Positions 26,414 through 34,311 of a stretch of 56,118 nucleotides of DNA are shown here, one piece after another; position 1 is the stretch's first letter; every line of letters begins with the position of its first letter. The notes beneath the pieces are model-generated. The model worked only from the letters and a program-made list of their open reading frames with translations, made no database searches and was not told the DNA's origin. The position numbers were made by a program, and so were the translations under genes. Source of the DNA: Nitrospinota bacterium (GTDB lineage Bacteria > UBA8248); assembly GCA_026706735.1 (NCBI GenBank), contig JAPOYD010000177.1:1762-57879 (forward strand), in the 5' to 3' direction.

Positions 26414-27183
26414 TTTTTCGGTAAAAACGCGACCATCCTCACGATACAGCCGTCGCCGCCCGTCCAGCGCCAGGGAAATGCGGCCAGCGCGAATCGTTTG
26501 CCCACGACCTTGTCGATGTCTCCCCCCACGTTCTCGAAGCCGACGATGCCATTGCCCAGAAGCGCACGGTGGCAGGGTTCCCAATCGGGGAAAGCCTCGC
26601 TCGTGGGGCGGTCGAAGCGTTCTTCGTATTCCTTGAGAGTGAACGGGCAGATGGGCTGGGGGCCCCATGCGATTTTCGTACCCAGCGGATGGTCGAGCGC
26701 CTGCTGGTCCACGCCCACGCCCTTCACGCCGCGCTCCACGAACCATTCGCCCGCTTCCTTGTACAGGCCGGGGGAGTAGATGAAATACTTCGTGTTGTCG
26801 CCGTAGTAATGGTGCCATCCGGTATGAACGATAACGATGTCGCCCGGGCGAATCTCCGGCCTCGCGTTTTCGAGGTCTTCAGGCGTAATGACTTCCCATT
26901 CGTCTTTGGGGATATCCACGCAGACGGCGTTGCCGAAATAGCTTTGCAGCGGCACCTCATCCATGAACGGCATGCCTTCGATGACGTGCGCCGGAGCGTC
27001 CGTGTGGGTCGTGCAGTGCATGAATGTTGTGATTTGCTGGCTCAGAACCTGGCTTTTGGCGTGATAGTGGAATCTTTCGATCTTGAGATCCGGGAAATAG
27101 GGCCAAAGGGGGGCGCCATGCCCCCAGGGGTGGCTCAAGTCGATGATGTCGTAATCATCCAGGCGGTCCGTGTCGATTATCAT
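26410..27183 (-). CDS. Cyclase-family metal hydrolase (kynurenine formamidase-like)
   Basis: The 257-residue protein belongs to the putative cyclase/KynB family. The metal-site motif is HCTTHTDAPAH, a variant of HxGTHxDxPxH with Thr for the usual Gly. Other family blocks are DIIDLSHPWGHGAP at the N-terminus, DIVIVHTGWH, VGVDQQALD and FENVGGDIDKV. Some members hydrolyse N-formylkynurenine, others unknown amides or lactones. KynB proteins are usually shorter (about 210) and kyn genes are not near, so the substrate is open. It is transcribed against its neighbours. Confidence 0.85.
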   Translation of the reverse strand: MIIDTDRLDDYDIIDLSHPWGHGAPLWPYFPDLKIERFHYHAKSQVLSQQITTFMHCTTHTDAPAHVIEGMPFMDEVPLQSYFGNAVCVDIPKDEWEVITPEDLENARPEIRPGDIVIVHTGWHHYYGDNTKYFIYSPGLYKEAGEWFVERGVKGVGVDQQALDHPLGTKIAWGPQPICPFTLKEYEERFDRPTSEAFPDWEPCHRALLGNGIVGFENVGGDIDKVVGKRFALAAFPWRWTGGDGCIVRMVAFLPKN

Positions 27184-27309
27184 GGTATATTTATCCTTTC
27201 AGAAGAAGTGCGGATTTTGACGTTGTTGGATTCAGGGAAATGTAACAAAGATTCGAAAACGCCGCCATGAGGGCGTGCTTTACACTGAAGTGTTGAAGAG
27301 AGGAAATAA

Positions 27310-27546
27310 GTGGAGACCCATGAATGCCCCGCGTGCGGCTTGCGGTTTCGGCATGCGCATCCCAATGCGTGTACCGCCTGCAGCCGGGTGCATTGCCGCA
27401 ACTGCCTCAAGGTGTTCAGGGACGAGGTGGAAGAAGAGCCGGAGGGGCGCTTCATCGTTTTGTGCCCAGAGTGCGAGGATTCCATCTCCTGGCGAGTGGA
27501 TGCGCAGGAGGTTTCGGCGTCGAACTGGTCTGAATATGGCGGATGA
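27310..27546 (+). CDS. Small protein with four CxxC pairs, possible two-zinc finger
   Basis: This 78-residue protein is not recognised. It has four CxxC pairs (C6/C9, C21/C24, C29/C32, C52/C55), with HCRNC in the middle. Eight Cys in this spacing could bind two zinc ions in the interleaved manner of RING or FYVE fingers, or form two zinc ribbons. An acidic stretch (EVEEEPEG) lies between pairs three and four. The GTG start has AGAGG upstream at normal spacing. It is divergent from the cyclase gene and ends 74 bases before tRNA-Leu. Function is unknown. Confidence 0.75.
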   Translation: METHECPACGLRFRHAHPNACTACSRVHCRNCLKVFRDEVEEEPEGRFIVLCPECEDSISWRVDAQEVSASNWSEYGG

Positions 27547-27578
27547 TTCTCGCACGAAGCGAAAATACGAGACGCATC

Positions 27579-27607
27579 TTGCAGAAGGCATGAGGAGGGG
27601 CTAAGTT
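27579..27607 (+). promoter_or_regulatory. Weak candidate promoter of tRNA-Leu
   Basis: TTGCAG (27579-27584) and TAAGTT (27602-27607) are spaced by 17 bases, which would start transcription a few bases before the tRNA. The hexamers match the consensus only partly. Confidence 0.3.
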
Positions 27608-27620
27608 ACACCCTCTTTCT

Positions 27621-27707
27621 GCCGGAGTGGCGGAATTGGTAGACGCAGTGGACTCAAAATCCACCGGGGGCAACCCCTTGCCGGTTCGAGTCCGGCCTCC
27701 GGCACCA
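27621..27707 (+). tRNA. tRNA-Leu(CAA)
   Basis: This is an 87-base class II tRNA with CCA encoded. The acceptor stem GCCGGAG (27621-27627) pairs with CTCCGGC (27697-27703), followed by discriminator A and CCA. The D-loop GGCGGAATTGGTAGACG is typical of Leu. The anticodon stem GTGGA/TCCAC encloses the loop CTCAAAA, giving anticodon CAA, which reads UUG. A variable arm GGGGGCAACCCCT and a TTCGAGT T-loop complete it. UUG codons are also used as starts by many genes in this window, though those are read by initiator tRNA. Confidence 0.97.
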
Positions 27708-27754
27708 ACATGTGTTTCGTCCAAATGGATTTTCGATAGGACAAGAAAGTCTCC

Positions 27755-28861
27755 ATGCGCGTACCCCTTTATGACTTGAAATCTCAAAACGGGCCGCTGA
27801 AAGCGCAGATTCTGGCGGCAGTCGAAAGAGTGATCACCCACCAGAGGTTCGTCATGGGCGAGGAGATCGGTGCTTTCGAGTCCGAAATGGCGGACTATTG
27901 TGGAGCGGAGCACGCCATTGCCGTCTCTTCAGGCACCGACGCTCTACTCTTGGCTTTGATGGCGAACGACGTTCGCCCGGGCGATGAAATCATCACCTCG
28001 GCGTTCACGTTTTTCGCCACTGCCGGCGTCATCCATCGCCTGGGCGCGAAGCCGGTGTTCGTGGATATCGATCCCGACACGTTCAATCTCGCGCCGAGGC
28101 GGCTTGAAGAAGCCATTACGCCGAAATCGAAAGGGGTCATACCCGTTCACATGTACGGCCGCTGTGCGCCAATGCCGGAGATTCTCGAGATAGCCGAGCG
28201 CCACCGGCTTTTCGTGGTGGAAGACGCCGCCCAAGCCGTCGGCGCGCGGATGAGTCTGGGAGTGGCCGGCGCCATGGCGGATGTGGGCTGTCTGTCGTTT
28301 TATCCCACGAAAAACCTGAGCGCGCTTGGCGATGCCGGCATGGTTTTAGCCAAAAACGACGCGCTCGCCGAGCGCATGCGCAAGCTCAGGATTCACGGTT
28401 CGCCCGATAATTCCGAGTATGACGAGGTAGGCGGAAATTTCAGGATGGACACGATGCAGGCGGCGGTTTTGTCCATAAAACTAAAGCGCCTGGAAGAATG
28501 GAATGCCAAGAGACGGCAAAACGCCCGGAAGTATGCCGAAAGATTCGAAGTCGGCGGGGTAATCAGCGAGCGTTTCAGGCCGCCCTCGTATTCGGATGAG
28601 GGCCATGTGTTTCACCAATACGTGGTTCGCGCACCCGAGCGGGACGCGCTGCAAGAACACTTGTTGCGGAACGGCGTTGGGTGCGCCGTGTATTATTCCT
28701 CTCCTTTGCATCTCCATCCCTGTTTTGATGGCTATCAACAGGGCGATTTTTCAGAGAGCGAAACCGCAGCGGCCCAGGTATTGTCGCTTCCCGTCTACCC
28801 GGAATTGCCGGATGAGGATCTCGATTTTGTAGCGGATACCGTGATTCGGTTTTTTGCATGA
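27755..28861 (+). CDS. DegT/DnrJ/EryC1-type sugar aminotransferase
   Basis: The 368-residue PLP enzyme belongs to the family that aminates keto-sugar nucleotides for LPS, glycans or antibiotics. It starts with RVPLYDLKSQN, then has SSGTDALLLAL, TFFATAGVIHRLGA, PVHMYGRCAPM, the EDAAQAVGA cofactor site and Lys186 in SFYPTKNLSALGDAG, with the HQYVVR block near the C-terminus. The exact sugar is not clear. No dehydratase or glycosyltransferase is adjacent, but UDP-sugar genes (ugd, uxs) lie 14 kb away. It is the last + gene before a block of - strand genes. Confidence 0.92.
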   Translation: MRVPLYDLKSQNGPLKAQILAAVERVITHQRFVMGEEIGAFESEMADYCGAEHAIAVSSGTDALLLALMANDVRPGDEIITSAFTFFATAGVIHRLGAKPVFVDIDPDTFNLAPRRLEEAITPKSKGVIPVHMYGRCAPMPEILEIAERHRLFVVEDAAQAVGARMSLGVAGAMADVGCLSFYPTKNLSALGDAGMVLAKNDALAERMRKLRIHGSPDNSEYDEVGGNFRMDTMQAAVLSIKLKRLEEWNAKRRQNARKYAERFEVGGVISERFRPPSYSDEGHVFHQYVVRAPERDALQEHLLRNGVGCAVYYSSPLHLHPCFDGYQQGDFSESETAAAQVLSLPVYPELPDEDLDFVADTVIRFFA

Positions 28862-28892
28862 ATTTTAAGGCGTTATCTGCCAGGCTGGTGAT

Positions 28893-29258
28893 TCAGTTTT
28901 TCAATGTCAGATAGAGCAGTGCCAGAAGAAGTCCCGCCACCCCGAACCAGAGGATCTTCCCTTCTGTTTTGAGGTAATTCCGCCATTCCGCCCTGTCGTC
29001 TTCGGTGAAAGGTTCCCTGCGCGCCCCGTCATCGTGCGGGCCTGTGATTTCCTGATACAAATCCTTTTCCCGCGGGGTGGCTGACTCTTGTTTCTGGCGG
29101 TTTTGCGCCGTCCAGTTCAAAAGAGCGAAATAAGCGAGAAAGACGATTATCGCCAAAAGCCCCGTGATTCGGGCGCCAGTGTGGTCTCCAAACATCCAGC
29201 TCCCGATTCCCACGCCTAGAATGACGAGAAGAAAAACCGGGGAACAACCGGTGAGCAT
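28893..29258 (-). CDS. Small membrane protein of unknown function
   Basis: The 121-residue protein has three predicted hydrophobic segments: about 5-25, 30-50 and 101-119, with a charged cytoplasmic-type loop (about 51-98, rich in Gln/Arg/Glu/Asp) between the last two. The N-terminal LTGCS looks like a lipobox but is too close to the start for a signal peptide, so lipidation is unlikely. A GGAG site precedes the ATG. It lies at the end of the plsY-pgsA-sigma block. No family is recognised. Confidence 0.7.
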   Translation of the reverse strand: MLTGCSPVFLLVILGVGIGSWMFGDHTGARITGLLAIIVFLAYFALLNWTAQNRQKQESATPREKDLYQEITGPHDDGARREPFTEDDRAEWRNYLKTEGKILWFGVAGLLLALLYLTLKN

Positions 29259-29324
29259 GTTATCTCCAGTTGCTTAAGAATGATGATTCTCGGTCATCAG
29301 ATATCCTTGTGTCCTGAAAAAATC

Positions 29325-29930
29325 TTACCCTTGATTCCGCCCGATGCGATTTTCCTCCCCTCGCATCATTCGCCCGATGTTGTCCTGATGTTTCCAAATC
29401 ACCAACAAGGAGATGAGGGCGGATGAGGCGCATACCAACGTGGAGTAGCTCATCCAAGCACCTGCGAGCGGGACAGCCGCGGCGGCGAGCATGGAACCGA
29501 GAGAAACGTATCGCGTTGCGGCCACCACGAGAATAAAGACCAGTGCGGCGAAGGCTGTTGGCCCCGGAGTCAGGAGGGCGAACACCCCCAGGCCGGTGGC
29601 CACGCCCTTGCCCCCGCGAAACCCCGTGAAAGGCGAATACATGTGCCCGATAACCGCCGCAAGGGCAGCGATGGGTTCCAGAGCGGGGGCGGAGATGCGC
29701 GAGGACACATAGCGGGCGAAGAGGATGGCAGCGACGCCTTTCAGCACGTCGAGCAGAAGGGTGAGAACACCGCTTTTCCAGCCACTCGTTCTCAAGACGT
29801 TCGTCGCGCCGATGTTGCCGCTTCCCGATTTTCGCGGGTCCTCGGTGCCGAGCAATCGGGTGATCACCAGCCCGAATGGAATGGCTCCCAGGAATCCGCT
29901 GACCAGAAAGACGAGAAAAAAAGCGCCCAT
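29325..29930 (-). CDS. plsY: Acyl-phosphate:glycerol-3-phosphate acyltransferase
   Basis: PlsY makes lysophosphatidic acid from acyl-phosphate at the inner membrane. The 201-residue integral protein has about five membrane segments and the family motifs SGNIGATNVLR and GFRGGKGVATGLG. The ATG at 29930 overlaps the pgsA stop as TGATG; a TTG one codon upstream would overlap as TTGA. It directly follows pgsA, so two phospholipid steps are encoded together. Confidence 0.95.
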   Translation of the reverse strand: MGAFFLVFLVSGFLGAIPFGLVITRLLGTEDPRKSGSGNIGATNVLRTSGWKSGVLTLLLDVLKGVAAILFARYVSSRISAPALEPIAALAAVIGHMYSPFTGFRGGKGVATGLGVFALLTPGPTAFAALVFILVVAATRYVSLGSMLAAAAVPLAGAWMSYSTLVCASSALISLLVIWKHQDNIGRMMRGEENRIGRNQG

Positions 29931-30538
29931 CAAGAAATGGCTCGAATGATATGACGAAAATAATCAACGGCAGAAACCACCGCTGCGATCATGGCGGCCC
30001 AAATCAAAATGGTCCCCAGCGGCGGGAAAATGCTCAGGATGAGGAAAAAGATCGCCGCGACCTCCAGGCCCATCTTGATTTTGCCGAGAAAGCCGGCCGG
30101 TACCACAAGGCCCCGCCGCATGGCTACGGCGCGAAAGGCTGTCACCAGAAGCTCCCGGCCCAACAGAATGCCCACGACCCAGGCATCCACTTTCCCCAGC
30201 GATACCAAGGGGATTAAGGCAGCGACGATGAGCAGCTTGTCGGCCACAGGGTCGAGAATCTCACCCAGAGGGGTGATCTGGTCGCGGGTTCTGGCCAGAT
30301 GGCCGTCGAGCCAGTCCGTGAAAGCCGCCATGACGAACAGGCCGGCCGCGAAGTATTGTGCGGGGGGCGAGCCTTGGAGCAAAAACATGACAAGCAATGG
30401 AACCATCAGGATACGGGCTAAAGTGAGACTGTTCGCGAGCGTGAATTTTTCTCTGGTTCCACTCGCGATGATACGTGAGGCCGCCTCCCGCCAGCTTGCG
30501 GGAGAGTCGTCAGATTTTTGTGGTTTTGCCTTGGACAT
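29930..30538 (-). CDS. pgsA: CDP-diacylglycerol-glycerol-3-phosphate 3-phosphatidyltransferase
   Basis: PgsA makes phosphatidylglycerol phosphate. The 202-residue protein has a charged N-terminus of about 35 residues, then the family start NSLTLARILMVP and the CDP-alcohol motif DWLDGHLARTRDQITPLG followed by DPVADKL, plus four or more membrane spans. The ATG at 30538 lies just past the sigma-factor stop; a TTG at 30544 would overlap that stop as TTGA. Other CDP-alcohol transferases share the motif, but pairing with plsY and the length favour PgsA. Confidence 0.92.
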   Translation of the reverse strand: MSKAKPQKSDDSPASWREAASRIIASGTREKFTLANSLTLARILMVPLLVMFLLQGSPPAQYFAAGLFVMAAFTDWLDGHLARTRDQITPLGEILDPVADKLLIVAALIPLVSLGKVDAWVVGILLGRELLVTAFRAVAMRRGLVVPAGFLGKIKMGLEVAAIFFLILSIFPPLGTILIWAAMIAAVVSAVDYFRHIIRAIS

Positions 30539-30540
30539 CG

Positions 30541-31530
30541 TCAACTCAAAAAATCATGCAGTGTCTCGTGGCTGCCTTCCGCGCGAAAACGGTTGATCAC
30601 TTTTTTTTCTATTTGCCGGATTCTTTCACGCGAGAGCCCGAGTTTTCTTCCGATTTCTTCGAGCGTCATCGCCTCTCCGTCGAAACCGTAGCGCATACGA
30701 ATGATGTCACGCTCTCTGGGGTCGAGCTCTGCGAGCAAGTCCTCCACCTCTTCTTCGAGAGAGTGCTGCACTACGTTATCCTCGACGGATACGGCGCTTT
30801 GTTCTTCGAGCAGATCGAGGTAGCTGGTGTCGTCGTCGGAAGAGATGGTAGCGTCGAGAGAAAGGTAATTACGATTAGCGCGTATAAGTTTTTCGATGTC
30901 CGTCACTTTCATGTTCAACCGTTCGGATAACTCGGATATCGTTGGTTCGCGCTTGAATTCCTGCCGGAGCTTCTCGTACGTGATGGAGATTTTGTGGAGA
31001 AGACCTGCCTGTTTGACGGGCAGCCTGACCGTGCTCCTCTGATCCGCCAGAGCGTGCATGATGCTTTGGCGAATCCACCATACGGCGTAGGTGATGAGCT
31101 TTACGCCGCGTTCCGGCTCAAAGCGTTTGATCGCGTTTATCAGTCCGATGTTCCCCTCATTGATCAAATCCTCGAGTGAAAGACCGAAGCCCTTGTAACG
31201 ATTCGCCACGCTGACGACGTATCTCAAATTCGAACGAATGAGTTTATTGAATGCTTCTTCATCTCCATCTCTTGCTGCGAGGGCCAACTGGTGTTCTTCA
31301 TCGCGCTTGAGGATGGGATGGTTGCCGATGTCTCTCATATAGAGGGAAAGTGTATCCACGGTGGGAGAAGCGGACGTATCCTCATTAAGGTTACCCGGGG
31401 AGTCGGTAAAAGTGGGTGGCTCCTCTTTTTCATTAACAGTGTAGGAATCCGTTTTTTTTGGACCGGAAACCTCGCCGTGTACGGCAGGCAAATTTTTGTC
31501 TTCGGACTCGCCTTCGTTCGGCTCAGTCAT
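30541..31530 (-). CDS. RNA polymerase sigma70-family factor, group 2 (RpoS/RpoD-like)
   Basis: The 329-residue factor starts with an acidic Ser/Thr/Glu-rich 50-residue segment instead of region 1.1. Region 1.2 is LYMRDIGNHPIL, region 2 runs through NLRYVVSVANRYKGFGLSLEDLINEG to TYAVWWIRQSIMHALADQ, region 3 follows, and region 4.2 has the helix-turn-helix TLEEIGRKLGLSRERIRQIE. This is a non-essential primary-like sigma of the RpoS type by length and architecture; I cannot tell stationary-phase RpoS from other group 2 sigmas. It stands before pgsA and plsY, and bamD lies upstream. Confidence 0.9.
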   Translation of the reverse strand: MTEPNEGESEDKNLPAVHGEVSGPKKTDSYTVNEKEEPPTFTDSPGNLNEDTSASPTVDTLSLYMRDIGNHPILKRDEEHQLALAARDGDEEAFNKLIRSNLRYVVSVANRYKGFGLSLEDLINEGNIGLINAIKRFEPERGVKLITYAVWWIRQSIMHALADQRSTVRLPVKQAGLLHKISITYEKLRQEFKREPTISELSERLNMKVTDIEKLIRANRNYLSLDATISSDDDTSYLDLLEEQSAVSVEDNVVQHSLEEEVEDLLAELDPRERDIIRMRYGFDGEAMTLEEIGRKLGLSRERIRQIEKKVINRFRAEGSHETLHDFLS

Positions 31531-31580
31531 CTAACATTGCTCGCATGTGGCTGGGATGTTTGGAAATAATGGGTGGCAAA

Positions 31581-32354
31581 TCATTTTTTACCTGCAAGGG
31601 CGAGGAGCCTGTTGTATGCGGGTGAAGCATACTGATCTTCGGGATAAGACTCCAATACTGAACGATAGGCCTCTCCCGCTTTTTTGAAACTCTCTTCTAT
31701 CCTGTAGCTTTCCCCCAGCTTGTACATGGCTTCAGCACGAACATGGGGGACATCTTCAAAATCTCGAATTATTTCCTTGTAGCGCGGAATCGCGGAGACG
31801 CGCAGATTCGTCCTGAAGTAAAAATTCGCGATAAACAGAGCGTTTTTGGCGAGATGATCTCTTAATTCCGATATCTTCTGCTTTGCATCGGCCGTGTATT
31901 CCGAACCGGGGAAGCGACGCACGAGAGTTTGGAAATTCTTGAGTGCATCTCTTGCAACAGAAGCGTCCTGATCGATGTCGAGATTTCTCTCATAGTCGCT
32001 CATCGCGAGGAAATAGTACGCTTTCGGCGTTCCAGCGCTTACAGGATAGAGGCGCACGTATTCGGCGTATTGCAACTTCGATTCAATGTATTCTTCCGCG
32101 TGGAAGTATGAATCTCCCAAACGCAACAGCGCGCTTCGGCGGTGCTTGCTGTCGGGGTGTTCTTCCAGCAGGCGCTTGAACGCTTGGCGCGCCGCCTCGA
32201 AGCGCTCGGCCCGCAAATCCTCCTCTCCGATGACGAGCAATTCTCCGGGTGACGCCTGCTGCTTCGGACGCGAGACGCACCCGCTCAGGAGAAGCAGTAC
32301 GCAAACCAGGGAGAAAAAAACCAACATGACCTCGTGATTCGTGCGTTTAGGCAT
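31581..32354 (-). CDS. bamD: Outer membrane assembly lipoprotein BamD
   Basis: BamD is the essential lipoprotein of the beta-barrel assembly machine. The 257-residue protein has a signal peptide ending in the lipobox LLSGC (Cys near 26), then TPR-like helices: EDLRAERFEAARQAFKRLLEEHPDSKHRRSALLRLGDSYF and later repeats with FPGSEY and YKLGESYR. Length is close to E. coli BamD (245). It could instead be another TPR lipoprotein such as YbgF, but the N-terminal layout and single lipobox fit BamD. It follows mltD in the same direction. Confidence 0.87.
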   Translation of the reverse strand: MPKRTNHEVMLVFFSLVCVLLLLSGCVSRPKQQASPGELLVIGEEDLRAERFEAARQAFKRLLEEHPDSKHRRSALLRLGDSYFHAEEYIESKLQYAEYVRLYPVSAGTPKAYYFLAMSDYERNLDIDQDASVARDALKNFQTLVRRFPGSEYTADAKQKISELRDHLAKNALFIANFYFRTNLRVSAIPRYKEIIRDFEDVPHVRAEAMYKLGESYRIEESFKKAGEAYRSVLESYPEDQYASPAYNRLLALAGKK

Positions 32355-32449
32355 ATTTTTCTCTATCGAAAAGGAAATATCGTCGCGCAGCTTTGTCTTG
32401 TTTGGAATCTTAGGAGAGCATGAAAGCAGGTGTCAAGAAACCTTTGATT

Positions 32450-34210
32450 CTAGCGGCGAACGATGAGTTTTTCTCCGGGAAAAATTTTGGCCGAGGCGCT
32501 CAGTCGGTTCCAGGCGAGTAGAGATTTTGTTGAAACTCCGTATCGTTTGGCGATGAGCCAGATGTTCTCTCCCGGACCGACGAGGTGGTGCAATGGTTTA
32601 TCTTGCTTTTTTATCTCGCTCTTTTCGGCTTTCGCGAGGTGTTTTCGGGAAGGAAGGTGTATTTGCATGCCGACGCGCAGGCGCCTGGGGTCGATTCCGG
32701 AATTGGTCAGCACCAATTCTTTGGTGGAGATGTTGTATTTCCGGGCTATGAGCCAAAAGCTTTCACCTTCTTGCACGACATGCAACTTCGGCACAGGGGC
32801 AACCCCATTTGACGGAGCGGCATTTTGCAGAGCCGCCTTCAGCCTTTTTGGCGGTTTCGGTACAAGTATTTTGGTGCCCACTTGAAGTTTTCTGGGATGG
32901 AGATGGGTGTTCATCTCGAGCAGCCTGTCTAACGGGACTCCGAATCTTTGCGCTATGGCGCCGAAAGTATCGCCCGGCTGTATGCGGTAACCATTGGGAG
33001 AAGCGTGATATTTCTTGGCCAGTTTCGCCAGTTTCACGGCAAATTTCTTCGCCTCTTCACGCGGGAGAAAAAGATGGTATCCATTGCTCGGAGGCGTGAC
33101 GGAGGTTCTCAACTCTGCATTGATTTCCCTCAAAGTGCGCAGAGAGACGTTCGAAATACGGGAAATCGCTCTCAAGCTGGTGCCATGAGAAAGTTTGACG
33201 GCTTTATAGTCCCAGGAGTTGGCATATTCTATGCCCACGAATCCGAATACTTCCGGGTTTTTGGCGATAATCATCCCTGCCAGGTACTTCGCGACGTAGT
33301 TGCGTGTTTCGTTGGGCAGGTATCTTGTTCTGGCGAGTGACCAGTAGTCTTTTCGCTTCGACCTGCGAATGGCCCTGGCGATGCGGCGCTCTCCCGCGTT
33401 GTATGCGGCGAGCGCCAAATGCCAGTCGCCGAATTTCTCGTAAAGTTTCGATAGATAGGCCGAAGCCGCACGCGTGGATTTCATCGGGTGGCGGCGCTCA
33501 TCCACATAATAGTTAATTTTCAGGCCCATTCGCCTCGCGGTGCCCGGCATGAACTGCCAGGGCCCAACCGCGCCGGCTCTGGAGCGTGCCTTCGGGCTGA
33601 ATCCGCTCTCAATCAAAGAGAGATACGCCAGATCCTGTGGCAGTTGGTGTTCCTTCAGAATTTCACGGAACAATTTGATATAGCGTCCCCCCCTGCTCAA
33701 CCAGACGGAAAAATTGGCGCGTCCGGAACCCGTAAAGTACTCAATCCACCTATCCACGATGGCATTGCGGACGACGGGGACGTCATACAAAAAAGCCTTG
33801 GGTTTCTTGGCTTCCGGTGTTGGTCGGAACTTGAGCCTTTCTTCGATTTCGGGCACCGGCAGGCTGATGTCATGTGGGGCAGGTTCAGAATCTTTATCCG
33901 CCTTTTCATCCCTGGCATCTGCAGGGCCTGACGGCTTTGTGATTTTATCCGCTTCGATGTCATTCAATGGTATGGATACCGAGGCCATGGGCGATTCTTT
34001 CTGAGCGGCTTCGGGTGGTTTGGGCGTTGCGGATTTTGGGACCGGAGGAGGGGGTAAAACCGTTTTTCGGGGATCAGTAGGGTTGTGCGTCTCTATTGAG
34101 ATGTCATCTGATATATTCTTCGGCTGAATTCCGCTTTGAGCGAGGGGCGCTGCGCTACAACCCATCACGAATATGCACATCAGGAGAAAACATCTTCGTC
34201 GAATTAGCAA
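32450..34210 (-). CDS. mltD: Membrane-bound lytic transglycosylase MltD with LysM repeats
   Basis: MltD cuts peptidoglycan from the outer-membrane inner face. The 586-residue product starts at TTG (34210) with GGGAGAAGG upstream and has a lipobox FVMGC. A Pro/Lys/Glu-rich linker runs to about residue 140. The SLT domain follows, with the catalytic Glu in SLIESGFSPKARSRAGAVGP and WQFMPGTARRMG, AAYNAGERR and YVAKYLAG. The C-terminal third carries three LysM domains (GYRIQPGDTFGAIAQRFG, VQEGESFWLIARKYN, VGPGENIWLIAKRYG), which bind glycan. Two to three LysM repeats are normal for the family. Confidence 0.95.
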   Translation of the reverse strand: MLIRRRCFLLMCIFVMGCSAAPLAQSGIQPKNISDDISIETHNPTDPRKTVLPPPPVPKSATPKPPEAAQKESPMASVSIPLNDIEADKITKPSGPADARDEKADKDSEPAPHDISLPVPEIEERLKFRPTPEAKKPKAFLYDVPVVRNAIVDRWIEYFTGSGRANFSVWLSRGGRYIKLFREILKEHQLPQDLAYLSLIESGFSPKARSRAGAVGPWQFMPGTARRMGLKINYYVDERRHPMKSTRAASAYLSKLYEKFGDWHLALAAYNAGERRIARAIRRSKRKDYWSLARTRYLPNETRNYVAKYLAGMIIAKNPEVFGFVGIEYANSWDYKAVKLSHGTSLRAISRISNVSLRTLREINAELRTSVTPPSNGYHLFLPREEAKKFAVKLAKLAKKYHASPNGYRIQPGDTFGAIAQRFGVPLDRLLEMNTHLHPRKLQVGTKILVPKPPKRLKAALQNAAPSNGVAPVPKLHVVQEGESFWLIARKYNISTKELVLTNSGIDPRRLRVGMQIHLPSRKHLAKAEKSEIKKQDKPLHHLVGPGENIWLIAKRYGVSTKSLLAWNRLSASAKIFPGEKLIVRR

Positions 34211-34311
34211 GATACCTTCTCCCTGATTCCTTGGTTATTTACTGATAGGGATGAAACAATCATCAAAACAACAAAAAGGATAACAATCACCGATAAGTTT
34301 GGTCAAATTGG

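Noticed and set aside
28862..28892. dif-like site at the convergence point
   Set aside because: No sequence resembling the dif arms or central region was recognised.
29210..29258. Lipobox in the small membrane protein (LTGCS)
   Set aside because: The Cys is at residue 5, too close to the start for a signal peptide.
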